From assembly GCA_020350725.1 (NCBI GenBank), contig CP070719.1, positions 2,410,897 to 2,474,896 of the forward strand: a stretch of 64,000 nt of DNA, written 5' to 3'. Positions within the stretch are counted from its first letter, which is position 1, and every line of letters starts with the position of its first letter. Source of the DNA: a bacterium. GTDB taxonomy: Bacteria; BMS3Abin14. Of this stretch, positions 55,434-63,585 are shown in pieces. The translations under genes were made by a program, and so were the position numbers. Below the pieces are notes generated by a model. The model searched no databases. It saw only the letters and a program-made list of their open reading frames with translations, and was not told the origin of the DNA.

Positions 55434-57403
55434 GGCACAACTTCCTGCATGGCCTTCAGAACCTCGTCCATCCTCTGGATCTCGATGTCGGCGGCCGTGT
55501 AGAGGGCCAGGGCTTCCGCTCGATCCAGTTCGGCCGCCTTCTGGTCCGCCAGTTCCAGAATCCGTGCGGTCCTTTGATGGAAAAGGCTCGAACGGACATC
55601 ATCCAGGTCCCGAACAAGAGGTGACTGGAGACGTCCGATGGTGGTATCGACCTCCCTCTCCGCCTCACTCAAACGCTGCCGGCGATCCCGCAGCAATTCA
55701 AGGGCTCTGTTCAGCTTGTGCATCAGCCTCTGGAGGGTCATCATCTCGCCGATGACCCTCGACCTGATGTTGGATTCGTAACGCACCGCCTCACCCTTCA
55801 CCAGAAGCCAGATCTTCCCCTCGATCCCCTTTATCTCGGACCGGATACCGGTCAGCCTTTGCCGGCTGTCGATGAGTCCCCGGTAGGCGTTTTCCCGTAT
55901 GATGTTCAGCTGCCGCTCCTCCTCGGTCGACGCCGGAGAAGCACTTCGAATTCTCTCGATCACCGTGGAAAACGCCCCGATCTTGCTGATGTCCGCTTGG
56001 GCCACGTCCATCTTTTTCTGAAGCGTCGATACCCTCCCCAGGAGGTCCATGACCCTGTCCGAGGCAAAATCCTTCAGGGACGCGTTTTCGAAGGCCGCAG
56101 CAAGCTCCGCCTGGAAGGAGGGGAGGCGTTCCTGGGCTCTCTCGAGGCTCTCCTTGATGGAGGTTATATTCTTACTCTCCCCTGCCAGCCAGTCGATCTC
56201 CCATCGAAAGAGATCGACAGCCTTGCCGTGCATCCGGCTGAGCTTTTCGATGTCCTTCTCCATCTGGTTGACGCCCTTGATCAGGAATGTGCTTCTGGTA
56301 ACCGTCCGGTCCTTTGCTGTTTCGATAATCCAGTTCCTGATGAAGGATGGCGTCCTCGCCAGGGTTTCCTCCGGGGGGACATCGCCGTCGACCGCGGCCT
56401 CCAGGAGGACGAAGAGGTCGCTTCCGGTCCCGAAGTCACGTTCTGTCAGGGAACGGAGCCACTGTCTGTAATCCGAGAGGCGTTTGACCTCCCTGGTCAA
56501 GATCTCTCCTGCATTCCCGTAGAGGCCCAGGTCGCGATAGATAACAGCCAGATCAACGGCAGCCTGCCGGGAGATCTCCGAGTAGGGGAAAGATTCCATC
56601 AGTTCCTGGAATCGAACCGCCGCACCCGTTAAGTCCCCCAGCCTGATCAGGGCCCATCCAAGGCCATACAGCGCCTCAGGAGCGAATGGACTGGACGGGG
56701 GCAGGGTCAGGAAAGAATGCCGCGCACCCTCATGATCCTTCAGTTCGAGATGGGAAAAACCCCTGATAAGATAGATGAGATCCGTGATGCCCGACGTCTC
56801 CGAAGACCTGTAGGACTGGAGGACGGAGACGGAATCTTCCCTGCTATTGGAGACCACACTCCATTTCGCCTCCGTGAGGATCGACAGTGATGTCTGGGGA
56901 AGGGCCGCCTCCCTGCGGAAGGCGAGGAGGTCTCCAGCCCTCTTCGTCTGTCCCTCTTCCAGCAGGTACGCTGCGAGGCGAACGGCGGCGTCATCGGGGA
57001 TGCCCGTGTCAACAGTTTCCGGGACAGGCACGGTCAGGCCGGGAAGGATCCTGGAGAGATCGATGTAATTCTTGAGCGCCTCACCCCACCATCGGTCATC
57101 AGGCCCATTGTTCTGGAGGTAGTCCTCGAGGACCCGGGCGGCCCGGGCGAAAAAGCCCCTTTTCATGAGGGTCAGGGCGAGAAAGTAGGTTCCCGTCGGT
57201 CGGCTGGGCTGGTCCGCCCCGCTCCTCTGCAGGACGCCGAGATGGTCGGACTGGTAGTGACTGTTGATAATAAGCCTGTCCGCAGTCTCCTGATCCGGCG
57301 GGAGAGGGGACCTGATCGTGATGGTCTCCGCGTGGACTCCGGTCAGGAGTCCCAGGAACAGAAGAGTGCCTGCGATAATGGACGCCGGGAAAGGCCTCCT
57401 CAA
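55430..57403 (-). CDS. Exported TPR/coiled-coil protein
   Basis: The 657-residue protein has a signal peptide (IIAGTLLFLGLLTGVHAET). The first half has TPR-like repeats (ALYGLGWALIRLGDLTGAAVRF, YSEISRQAAVDLAVIYRDLG). From about 390 to the end it is long coiled coil (TLQKKMDVAQADI, LNRALELLRDRRQRLSEAER). The architecture suggests a periplasmic scaffold. It overlaps the next gene by four bases and is one base downstream of the small coiled-coil gene. No specific family is recognised. Confidence 0.8.
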   Translation of the reverse strand: MRRPFPASIIAGTLLFLGLLTGVHAETITIRSPLPPDQETADRLIINSHYQSDHLGVLQRSGADQPSRPTGTYFLALTLMKRGFFARAARVLEDYLQNNGPDDRWWGEALKNYIDLSRILPGLTVPVPETVDTGIPDDAAVRLAAYLLEEGQTKRAGDLLAFRREAALPQTSLSILTEAKWSVVSNSREDSVSVLQSYRSSETSGITDLIYLIRGFSHLELKDHEGARHSFLTLPPSSPFAPEALYGLGWALIRLGDLTGAAVRFQELMESFPYSEISRQAAVDLAVIYRDLGLYGNAGEILTREVKRLSDYRQWLRSLTERDFGTGSDLFVLLEAAVDGDVPPEETLARTPSFIRNWIIETAKDRTVTRSTFLIKGVNQMEKDIEKLSRMHGKAVDLFRWEIDWLAGESKNITSIKESLERAQERLPSFQAELAAAFENASLKDFASDRVMDLLGRVSTLQKKMDVAQADISKIGAFSTVIERIRSASPASTEEERQLNIIRENAYRGLIDSRQRLTGIRSEIKGIEGKIWLLVKGEAVRYESNIRSRVIGEMMTLQRLMHKLNRALELLRDRRQRLSEAEREVDTTIGRLQSPLVRDLDDVRSSLFHQRTARILELADQKAAELDRAEALALYTAADIEIQRMDEVLKAMQEVVP

Positions 57404-57404
57404 T

Positions 57405-57989
57405 TCAGAACTCCTTTGCCCAGTACTTGGCCGAAAGAATGTAGCTGGCGCCCCGGTTCATATCCTTGGTAGACAGGATGATCTCGACAAAGTTAGAGGA
57501 AGCCCGGCGGGGTTCGAACTTGAACACCGCCTTGATCGATTGCCCGGCGGGATCAGCCGCCGCATTCGAACGCATGAGGCCCTGGACGGTGATGTTGTGG
57601 GTGCCGGGTTCGATGACGCCCGAGTATATCTCGAGAGCGCCTCCCTTCAGGAGAACGAGCCTGTCTGCCTCCGACAGCTGCCTGGCGGCAAGCAGTTGAC
57701 CGTCGACCCGGAATTCCAGCGACAGGGGTGTGGACTCCCTGTGGTCTGCCTGTGAGAAGAAGATCGAGAATGAAGTGACCTTCGGATCGATAAGGTCCTC
57801 CAGGAGGCCGTCCACCTTTTGCTCCAGAGTGACCAGTTCCTGTTCGATCTCCGTGAGCTCCTCCTCGAGCGCGTCGAGGGACTCGGAATCGGCGTCCGCC
57901 CTGCAGACGGTACCCGAGAGGGAATACACCGCCACGATGATCAGCAGGAAGAGGGTCAGGGCGGGGCCCCGACTAAGGGTTCGTTTCAT
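57405..57989 (-). CDS. Exported protein with short coiled coil
   Basis: The 194-residue protein has a signal-type N-terminus (ALTLFLLIIVAVYSLSG). Residues about 40-70 are a leucine/glutamate coiled coil (LDALEEELTEIEQELVTLEQ). The C-terminal part is beta-rich (PLSLEFRVDGQLLAARQLSE, IKAVFKFEPRRASSNFVEI). ATG 57989 follows CAGGAG; upstream the frame stays open only because it runs through a tandem repeat and should not be translated. Function is unknown, but it is cotranscribed with the TPR proteins. Confidence 0.78.
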   Translation of the reverse strand: MKRTLSRGPALTLFLLIIVAVYSLSGTVCRADADSESLDALEEELTEIEQELVTLEQKVDGLLEDLIDPKVTSFSIFFSQADHRESTPLSLEFRVDGQLLAARQLSEADRLVLLKGGALEIYSGVIEPGTHNITVQGLMRSNAAADPAGQSIKAVFKFEPRRASSNFVEIILSTKDMNRGASYILSAKYWAKEF

Positions 57990-58057
57990 ATCCGGTCTCC
58001 TGAAGGGCTTCTGTTGCTGCAGAGCCCCTGAGCAATCTCTGTTGCTCTCATCTCTAT

Positions 58058-58117
58058 TGCTCCAATCTCCAATGCTCCAATCTCCAATGCTCCAATCTCC
58101 AATGCTCCAATCTCCAA
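58058..58117. repeat. Tandem repeat of a 15-bp unit, four perfect copies
   Basis: TGCTCCAATCTCCAA is repeated four times without a mismatch, with degenerate copies on both sides (about 58030-58139). It fills the 169-base gap between the OmpA/DUF2135 gene and the coiled-coil gene. Read on the minus strand it would encode repeats of I-G-D-W-S, but no start or ribosome-binding site supports translation. Confidence 0.9.
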
Positions 58118-58158
58118 TCTCTAATGCTCTAATCTCTACAAATCGATCTCCCTGTCTC

Positions 58159-59595
58159 TCACCGGGAGACAAAAACACCCTCCGGAAGGGAAAAACGGGT
58201 TGCCGTCCACTCCGAACCGGCCCCGGGGGACATCGTTACCGGGCCGAATACACGGGTGATCCTTCTGGCCGGGTCCGCCGGATGGAAGACCATCGTTATC
58301 TTCGCCTGGCACGGCTCCCCCGTCCGCGAGTGATGGTATCGTGCGCCGATGGTATAGGTTCCCGCCAGGCCCTCCAGCAGGCTGAAGATCTCTGGGCCGA
58401 ATCCATCCTGGTCGTCGAGGTCCAGACCGCCTCCCGGGATGGCCTCGTCGCTCTCGTAAGGGTCCAGGGCGCCGTAATAGGTGTGCCTTCTATCCGGGCC
58501 CCATACGTGCAGGTCCAGGTCGACACCCGCCTTGTCCCACGTGAGGTAGACAACAAGATCCTTGGGGGCCATATTGATCGTCTTTACCGATATGTTGGGA
58601 CTGGTGGCCGATTTTCCAAAGATGTCCAGCACCTCCACCTTGATCTCGTTCCTGTCCCTGAGGAGGACCACCGGCTGGCTGAAGCTGCCCCCTCGATCGA
58701 TGTCGATCCTCCTCGGCGAATCGTTCAGAAACAGATAGGCCTCCTTGAGGGGTATGGCCGACTGGATCCTGCCGGCAACCTCGATGACGGGCGAAGTTGT
58801 CGTGTTGAAAACGTCTCCGTCCCTGGGCCGAAACAGTTCCACTTCCGGCGGCGGGGGGAGGTACGTCACCGTTACCTGATCCCTGCCGGAGTTTCCCCTG
58901 CCGTCCCAGGCCATGACCTCGATGGAGTTCTCCCCCTTGTTGAGAACGGCCTCACTCTCGATCCTGGAATTCTGGACGGCAACGAGGCTGGAGATTCCGT
59001 TGACCGTGACAAGGGCGGTGGCGGATCCGCTCTCGACGATTGCCCTCACTTTCTGAAATGCCCTGTTCACGGTGCCGGAGGAAGGTTCGAGGATGAGCAC
59101 TCTCCTGGAACCTGTGTCCACGGGCGCGGCGGGCTGGACGGCTTTGGTTTGGGGCGTCGCAAGGCTGAGGACGACCCTTCTGTTCGGAGCCTGGTCCAGA
59201 AACCCGCCGTGGGCGACGACAGGTGATGATTCTCCCTCTGTTTCCACACGCATCCTCGTGGCGGGGAGCACATTTTCCCTGATCAACTCGAGGACTATCT
59301 CTCTGGCGTAATGGTGGCCGATGGCCAGGTTCTGGTCGGGCGAGCCGATGGTGTCCGTATGCCCTGTGACCGTAACGGTGAGGGAGAGATCCTTCTCCAG
59401 AAGGCTCTTCAGCCTGCTCAGGGCCGCTTTTTCATCAGGTGTCGCGCTGCTGTATCTCCAGAAGGGAGTCAGGGTCAAATACATTCTCCCTTTATCCGAG
59501 CCGGAACCGACACCCGCTCTTTTGGTGGCTGCTTTTCCGGCCAGGGGAAGGAGGATGACTGCAAGGATGATGTAGACACACAGAGGAGTACGCAT
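58159..59595 (-). CDS. OmpA-like/Ig-like/DUF2135 exported protein
   Basis: The 478-residue protein has a signal peptide (YIILAVILLPLAGKA). Residues about 40-150 are an OmpA C-terminal-like domain (VTVTGHTDTIGSPDQNLAIG). The middle (about 165-330) contains Ig-like beta-sandwich segments (ALVTVNGISSLVAVQNSRIE). The C-terminus (about 345-478) is DUF2135/YfaP-like with GVDLDLHVWGPDRRHTYYG. In the OmpA domain, Asp of GHTD is kept but the residue 15 positions later that normally is Arg is Tyr. It is the first gene of the envelope cluster; a promoter may lie right at its start codon. Confidence 0.85.
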   Translation of the reverse strand: MRTPLCVYIILAVILLPLAGKAATKRAGVGSGSDKGRMYLTLTPFWRYSSATPDEKAALSRLKSLLEKDLSLTVTVTGHTDTIGSPDQNLAIGHHYAREIVLELIRENVLPATRMRVETEGESSPVVAHGGFLDQAPNRRVVLSLATPQTKAVQPAAPVDTGSRRVLILEPSSGTVNRAFQKVRAIVESGSATALVTVNGISSLVAVQNSRIESEAVLNKGENSIEVMAWDGRGNSGRDQVTVTYLPPPPEVELFRPRDGDVFNTTTSPVIEVAGRIQSAIPLKEAYLFLNDSPRRIDIDRGGSFSQPVVLLRDRNEIKVEVLDIFGKSATSPNISVKTINMAPKDLVVYLTWDKAGVDLDLHVWGPDRRHTYYGALDPYESDEAIPGGGLDLDDQDGFGPEIFSLLEGLAGTYTIGARYHHSRTGEPCQAKITMVFHPADPARRITRVFGPVTMSPGAGSEWTATRFSLPEGVFVSR

Positions 59596-59601
59596 CAGGT
59601 T

Positions 59602-59630
59602 TATTTATCACGCAGGTAAGCCAGTTTCAA
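59602..59630 (-). promoter_or_regulatory. Candidate promoter of the envelope cluster (possible leaderless start)
   Basis: On the minus strand TTGAAA (59630-59625), a 17-base spacer and TAAATA (59607-59602) precede the ATG at 59595 by six bases. Transcription would start near the ATG, and no Shine-Dalgarno sequence is visible. Consensus match only. Confidence 0.45.
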
Positions 59631-59802
59631 GAAAAGTACCGTGCCGATAAATTCGATCAGCCGGGCAATGACCTTTCCGCGCTGCCCGCCCTTTAAAGCA
59701 GGCTTTTACACCCGCCCTTTCAGAGTTGGTGGTCCTCCTTGCCGGATCACTCGGCACAACTGAAAACTGGAAAGTGGAAACGGTAAACTGTAAACTCTTC
59801 GC

Positions 59803-60747
59803 GTGAACAGGGAATCGGCAAGAGTAGCGGCCATCGATGTCGGAACGAATACCATCAGATGCCTGATGGGCCGATATTCAGGTGGCGGACTCATGCGCGA
59901 CCGGATCAGGAGGGAGATCGTCCGGCTCGGGGGGGGACTTCGTCTGAACGGTGACATGTCCCGGCCGGCCATGGCCCGTGCTCTCGGTCTCTTCGATGAA
60001 TTCGCCTCCTCCATGCGGCAATGGGGTACCGAGAGGGCCTGGGCGGTGGGGACCAGCGCGCTCAGGGAAGCTCCGTCCGCCGGTGTCTTTCTGGACTCGG
60101 CCCGAAAAACCCTGGGCTTTGAGTTGGAGGTCATAAACGGCGACGAGGAGGCCAGGCTCACGTCCGTGGGTGTTCAGGCCGGTGTGGGCAGGATCAACGA
60201 CGGTGTCATCCTCGACATTGGAGGGGGAAGCACGGAGTTTGCCCGGCTGGAGGGAGGCAGGGAGGCGGGCAGGACAAGCATCCCCGAAGGGGTCGTTCAC
60301 CTGACGGAACGTTTCCTGCATTCCGATCCGCCGTCCGGCCAGGAACTCCTCGCGATCAGGGAGTCGGTGAGGGAACTTATGGCTGATCTCCCGCTCGGCG
60401 GGACCACGCTTGTCGCCACGGCGGGCACACCCACTACGTTGGCCGCCCTGGATTTGGCCATTGACGAATACGATCCCACTTTGGTAAATGGTCACGTCCT
60501 CTCCCGTGAACGCGTCTCCGGCCTCGTTCAAAAACTGTGCTCGCTGACTTCGTCCCAGAGGCTGGCTCTGCCGGGGATGGAAAGGGGAAGGGAAGACCTT
60601 ATCGTCGCGGGGGCCATTATCATCGATGAACTCATGGATCGATGGCAATACGATGAACTCCTGGTCAGCGACTGGGGACTTCTCGAGGGTATCGCCATCG
60701 AATGCGCCGTGGCCGGAAGGGGATACGAGATTGGGAAAGGAGCATAG
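59803..60747 (+). CDS. Ppx/GppA-family phosphatase (short form)
   Basis: This 314-residue protein is the short form of exopolyphosphatase/guanosine pentaphosphatase, with only the two actin-like domains and no C-terminal HD domain. Motifs are VAAIDVGTNTIRCLMGR, GVILDIGGGSTEFARLEGG and LVATAGTPTTLAALDL. It hydrolyses polyphosphate or pppGpp. The start GTG 59803 lacks a clear ribosome-binding site, because the preceding bases are a low-complexity intergenic phrase. Confidence 0.93.
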   Translation: MNRESARVAAIDVGTNTIRCLMGRYSGGGLMRDRIRREIVRLGGGLRLNGDMSRPAMARALGLFDEFASSMRQWGTERAWAVGTSALREAPSAGVFLDSARKTLGFELEVINGDEEARLTSVGVQAGVGRINDGVILDIGGGSTEFARLEGGREAGRTSIPEGVVHLTERFLHSDPPSGQELLAIRESVRELMADLPLGGTTLVATAGTPTTLAALDLAIDEYDPTLVNGHVLSRERVSGLVQKLCSLTSSQRLALPGMERGREDLIVAGAIIIDELMDRWQYDELLVSDWGLLEGIAIECAVAGRGYEIGKGA

Positions 60748-60832
60748 TCTGAAATCCAAAATCCAAGGGCCGAAAGATAAACCTTTTCCAGGTGTTCATT
60801 TTGGTTTTTGGATTTGAGATCTTGGATTGAAC
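60748..60832. repeat. Low-complexity intergenic phrases (AATCCAAAATCC / TTTGGATTT)
   Basis: AAATCCAAAATCCAAGG at about 60752-60769 and the opposite orientation TTTTGGTTTTTGGATTTGAG at about 60799-60818 make a loose inverted pair between ppx and tyrS. The phrase runs up to the tyrS start codon. Confidence 0.6.
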
Positions 60833-60837
60833 TGTTT

Positions 60838-62052
60838 ATGGACCGAAAAACTGAAGTAAAGCGCCAGATGGAGATCATTGCCCGCGGGGTGGTCGATTTC
60901 ATATCCCACGAGGAGCTCGCGGGGAAACTGGACCGTTCCCTGGAGACCGGGGTCCCGATCCGGGTCAAGGCGGGCTTCGATCCCACCGCCCCGGACCTCC
61001 ATCTGGGGCACACCGTTCTCCTCCACAAGATGAAACATTTTCAGGACCTCGGCCATCACGTCCTCTTTCTCATAGGTGACTTCACCGGGATGATCGGCGA
61101 TCCGACGGGAAGGTCTGAGACGCGGCAGGCGCTCTCGGAGGATGAGGTGCGGGTTAACGCCATGACCTACCAGGAACAGACCTTCAAGATCCTGGACCCC
61201 GACAGGACGGAGGTCGTTTTCAACAGCACCTGGATGAAGGAGATGGGCGCTCAGGATCTCATCGAATTGGCTGCAAGATACAGTGTGGCCAGGATGCTGG
61301 AGAGGGATGATTTCCGGAAGAGGTACACGGAACAGAGGCATATCAGCATCCACGAGTTCCTGTATCCGCTTGTGCAGGGCTACGACTCTGTGGCCATCAG
61401 GGCCGATGTGGAGCTGGGCGGCACGGATCAGAAATTCAACCTCCTCGTCGGCAGAGACCTCCAGAGGAGCTTCGGCCAGGAACCCCAGGTGGTTATCACG
61501 ATGCCTCTTCTGGAGGGAACCGACGGCGTCCAGAAGATGAGCAAGTCATACAACAATTACGTAGGGGTGACCGACACACCTTCGGAAATGCACGGCAAGC
61601 TGATGTCCATCTCCGATGAGCTCATGATCCGCTATTACGAGCTCCTCAGCTCCATAAGCAACGAGGAGCTTGAAAAACTGCAAAGGGATATCGAATCGGG
61701 GACAGTCCACCCCATGGAGGCCAAACATGCCCTCGCCAGGGAGATCATTACCCGTTATCACGGCGAGGAAGAGGCGGTCCAGGCCCGGCAAGGCTTCGAG
61801 AGTGTCTTCTCCCGGCGGGAAACACCCGAGGAGATGCCCGTATTCAGCCTGGGTGGTCAGACCAAGTGGATCGCGCATGTCATAGTTGAGGCGGGGCTGG
61901 CAAAGAGCACGTCTGAGGCCATTAGGCTTGCCGCCTCCGGAGCGGTGAGCATCGACGGCGAGAAAGTCACGGACAGGGATCTGGAACTCTCTCCGGGCCC
62001 GGAGAGAGTCCTCAAGGTTGGAAAGAGGCGATTTCTGAGGATCGTTGAATAA
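60838..62052 (+). CDS. tyrS: Tyrosyl-tRNA synthetase
   Basis: This is a 404-residue class I aminoacyl-tRNA synthetase. It charges tRNA-Tyr. The ATP-binding HIGH-type motif appears as HLGHT in [17 protein letters not shown], tyrosine-binding residues lie in [21 protein letters not shown], and KMSKS is in [13 protein letters not shown]. The S4 RNA-binding domain is at the C-terminus ([20 protein letters not shown]). Length and motifs fit the TyrZ-like bacterial subclass. ATG 60838 has no obvious ribosome-binding site; ATG 60868 is a less likely alternative. Confidence 0.96.
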   Translation: MDRKTEVKRQMEIIARGVVDFISHEELAGKLDRSLETGVPIRVKAGFDPTAPDLHLGHTVLLHKMKHFQDLGHHVLFLIGDFTGMIGDPTGRSETRQALSEDEVRVNAMTYQEQTFKILDPDRTEVVFNSTWMKEMGAQDLIELAARYSVARMLERDDFRKRYTEQRHISIHEFLYPLVQGYDSVAIRADVELGGTDQKFNLLVGRDLQRSFGQEPQVVITMPLLEGTDGVQKMSKSYNNYVGVTDTPSEMHGKLMSISDELMIRYYELLSSISNEELEKLQRDIESGTVHPMEAKHALAREIITRYHGEEEAVQARQGFESVFSRRETPEEMPVFSLGGQTKWIAHVIVEAGLAKSTSEAIRLAASGAVSIDGEKVTDRDLELSPGPERVLKVGKRRFLRIVE

Positions 62053-62153
62053 TTCCTGTCGACGGGGCGGGAATGCGGCTAAAATGATACAAACGGGACT
62101 GTGCGGGGAAGGGATCCTCTTTAGGGACGGCTCAGGCCCTCCAAAGGAAACAG

Positions 62154-63326
62154 ATGGAGCCTATGAACGGGAGAGATATAGACCTCAAGCAGGCCGCCAG
62201 GGTCCTGATCATTCTCTGCTTCGGGACCTTGCTCCCGTTGTCCGCCACGCCCACCCTCGCAGGGCCTCTCCACACCCCCCAGAAGAGTCTCACCGTTGAT
62301 CCCAACCTTATCCTGAAACCCAGGGCTCCCGGATTCAGCGACGGTCCCCTGTCAAAAAGGGCTCTGGAAAGGGCCTATTCGCCTGAGGTGAAGGTCCAGC
62401 TGGAGCACTTTCTCACCGACAAGCGAGAGGACATTCGCAGGGCCATTTCACTGTCCACCCGTTACCTTGACGAGATCCTGCCCATCCTCGAGAGGCACGG
62501 ACTACCCCGCGAATTGGCATATCTGTGCATCATAGAGAGCGGATACCGATACCAGGCGAGGAGTTACGCCGGCGCAGTGGGTATGTGGCAGATGATCAGG
62601 GCGACCTCGAGCCGCTTCGGACTCAGGACGAACACCTGGGAGGACGAGCGGCTCGATTTCAGCAGGAGCACGGACGGGGCTGCCCGTTTTTTCAGATACC
62701 TCCTGGCCCTTTTCGAGGACTGGGATCACGTTCTGGCCGCATATAATGCAGGGGAAGGGCGGGTCCGCCATGCTATTGCCCGTGCCAGGAAGCGCGGACT
62801 CGAGCCGGTGATGGAGAACCTTCAGCTTCCGAGAGAGACGAAGATCTACGTCCCTGCGTTCTATGCCGCTCTGCTTATCGCCATGGAGCCTGAACGCTAC
62901 GGCATATTCCCCGACTACCACCCGCCCATTGACTATCTCGAGGTCAGCGTCCCGGGGGGGGTGAAACTCGATGCGGTGGCGAACAAGCTTGAAACGGATA
63001 CGGAGGTTCTCAGGACCCTCAATCCGTCCATCAGGAGGGACAGGATCCCCCCCACAGGCAAGACCTTCACCCTGAGAGTCCCCTGCTACCTGGACCAGGA
63101 GTTTGTCCGGACCGCCGCCGTAGGTTTCAGCGAGGTCAAGTGGATCGAGTACCGGGTCAAAAAGGGTGATACGCTCTGGGATATCTCCCGTCGTTTCGGA
63201 GTGACCACCGGGATGATCGACAGGGTTCGGAGCAGGAGGGGCAGGAGGACCTCCCTGATCTACCCCGGAGAAATCCTTCTGATCCCCATTTCCGCCGTCA
63301 ACGATATTCCGGGAAGGTTCGGGTAA
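62154..63326 (+). CDS. MltD-like membrane-bound lytic transglycosylase with LysM
   Basis: This is a 390-residue lytic transglycosylase. An N-terminal signal (VLIILCFGTLLPLSATPTLA) leads to a family 1D SLT domain at about 110-230, with the catalytic Glu128 in LCIIESGYRYQARS, then GAVGMWQMIRATSSRFGL and AAYNAGEGRVRHA. A LysM-like segment follows at about 260-300 (LRTLNPSIRRDRIPPTG). A clear LysM repeat ends the protein (YRVKKGDTLWDISRRFG). It cleaves peptidoglycan without hydrolysis. A lipobox is not apparent, so it may be periplasmic. Confidence 0.94.
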   Translation: MEPMNGRDIDLKQAARVLIILCFGTLLPLSATPTLAGPLHTPQKSLTVDPNLILKPRAPGFSDGPLSKRALERAYSPEVKVQLEHFLTDKREDIRRAISLSTRYLDEILPILERHGLPRELAYLCIIESGYRYQARSYAGAVGMWQMIRATSSRFGLRTNTWEDERLDFSRSTDGAARFFRYLLALFEDWDHVLAAYNAGEGRVRHAIARARKRGLEPVMENLQLPRETKIYVPAFYAALLIAMEPERYGIFPDYHPPIDYLEVSVPGGVKLDAVANKLETDTEVLRTLNPSIRRDRIPPTGKTFTLRVPCYLDQEFVRTAAVGFSEVKWIEYRVKKGDTLWDISRRFGVTTGMIDRVRSRRGRRTSLIYPGEILLIPISAVNDIPGRFG

Positions 63327-63353
63327 TATCGTCTTGGAGCCCGAAAAAACTAC

Positions 63354-63382
63354 TTGACACGCGGTAACGGAATGGATATATT
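63354..63382 (+). promoter_or_regulatory. rRNA operon promoter P1
   Basis: TTGACA (63354-63359), a 17-base spacer and TATATT (63377-63382) form a near-consensus sigma-70 promoter. GGAAT and ATTCC form a small inverted repeat around the -10 element. A CGCCCC/GGGGCG hairpin (63393-63415) follows in the leader. Confidence 0.88.
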
Positions 63383-63445
63383 CCGCCGCTGTCGCCCCGT
63401 AAGCTCCCAGGGGCGGGTCTTCTGAATGCAGTTGTCCACATTACC

Positions 63446-63474
63446 TTGACATTTGATACGAGCTTCGGTAATAG
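63446..63474 (+). promoter_or_regulatory. rRNA operon promoter P2
   Basis: TTGACA (63446-63451), a 17-base spacer and TAATAG (63469-63474) form a second near-consensus promoter about 92 bases after P1. The leader then carries GGTCTTTGAAAACTAAATAG (63499-63518), a boxA-like sequence common before 16S genes. Confidence 0.85.
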
Positions 63475-63585
63475 TTAAGTTACCGGAGTTTCGCTTCTGG
63501 TCTTTGAAAACTAAATAGCGACAGCTTCAACCGTCTGGGCAAGTCATTTTTTTTGAATCAGAAAACCTTACGGTTTTCCAGGATT

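Noticed and set aside
54390..55502. 370-residue plus-strand open frame opposite the 970-residue TPR gene
   Set aside because: No recognisable domain; the TPR repeats and signal on the other strand are convincing.
58030..58139. CRISPR array
   Set aside because: The units are contiguous 15-bp copies without spacers, and no cas genes are present.
57990..58178. In-frame N-terminal extension of the 57405-57989 gene with repeated I-G-D-W-S
   Set aside because: The extension is only the translation of the 15-bp tandem repeat. It has no ribosome-binding site, while ATG 57989 has CAGGAG and is followed by a good signal peptide.
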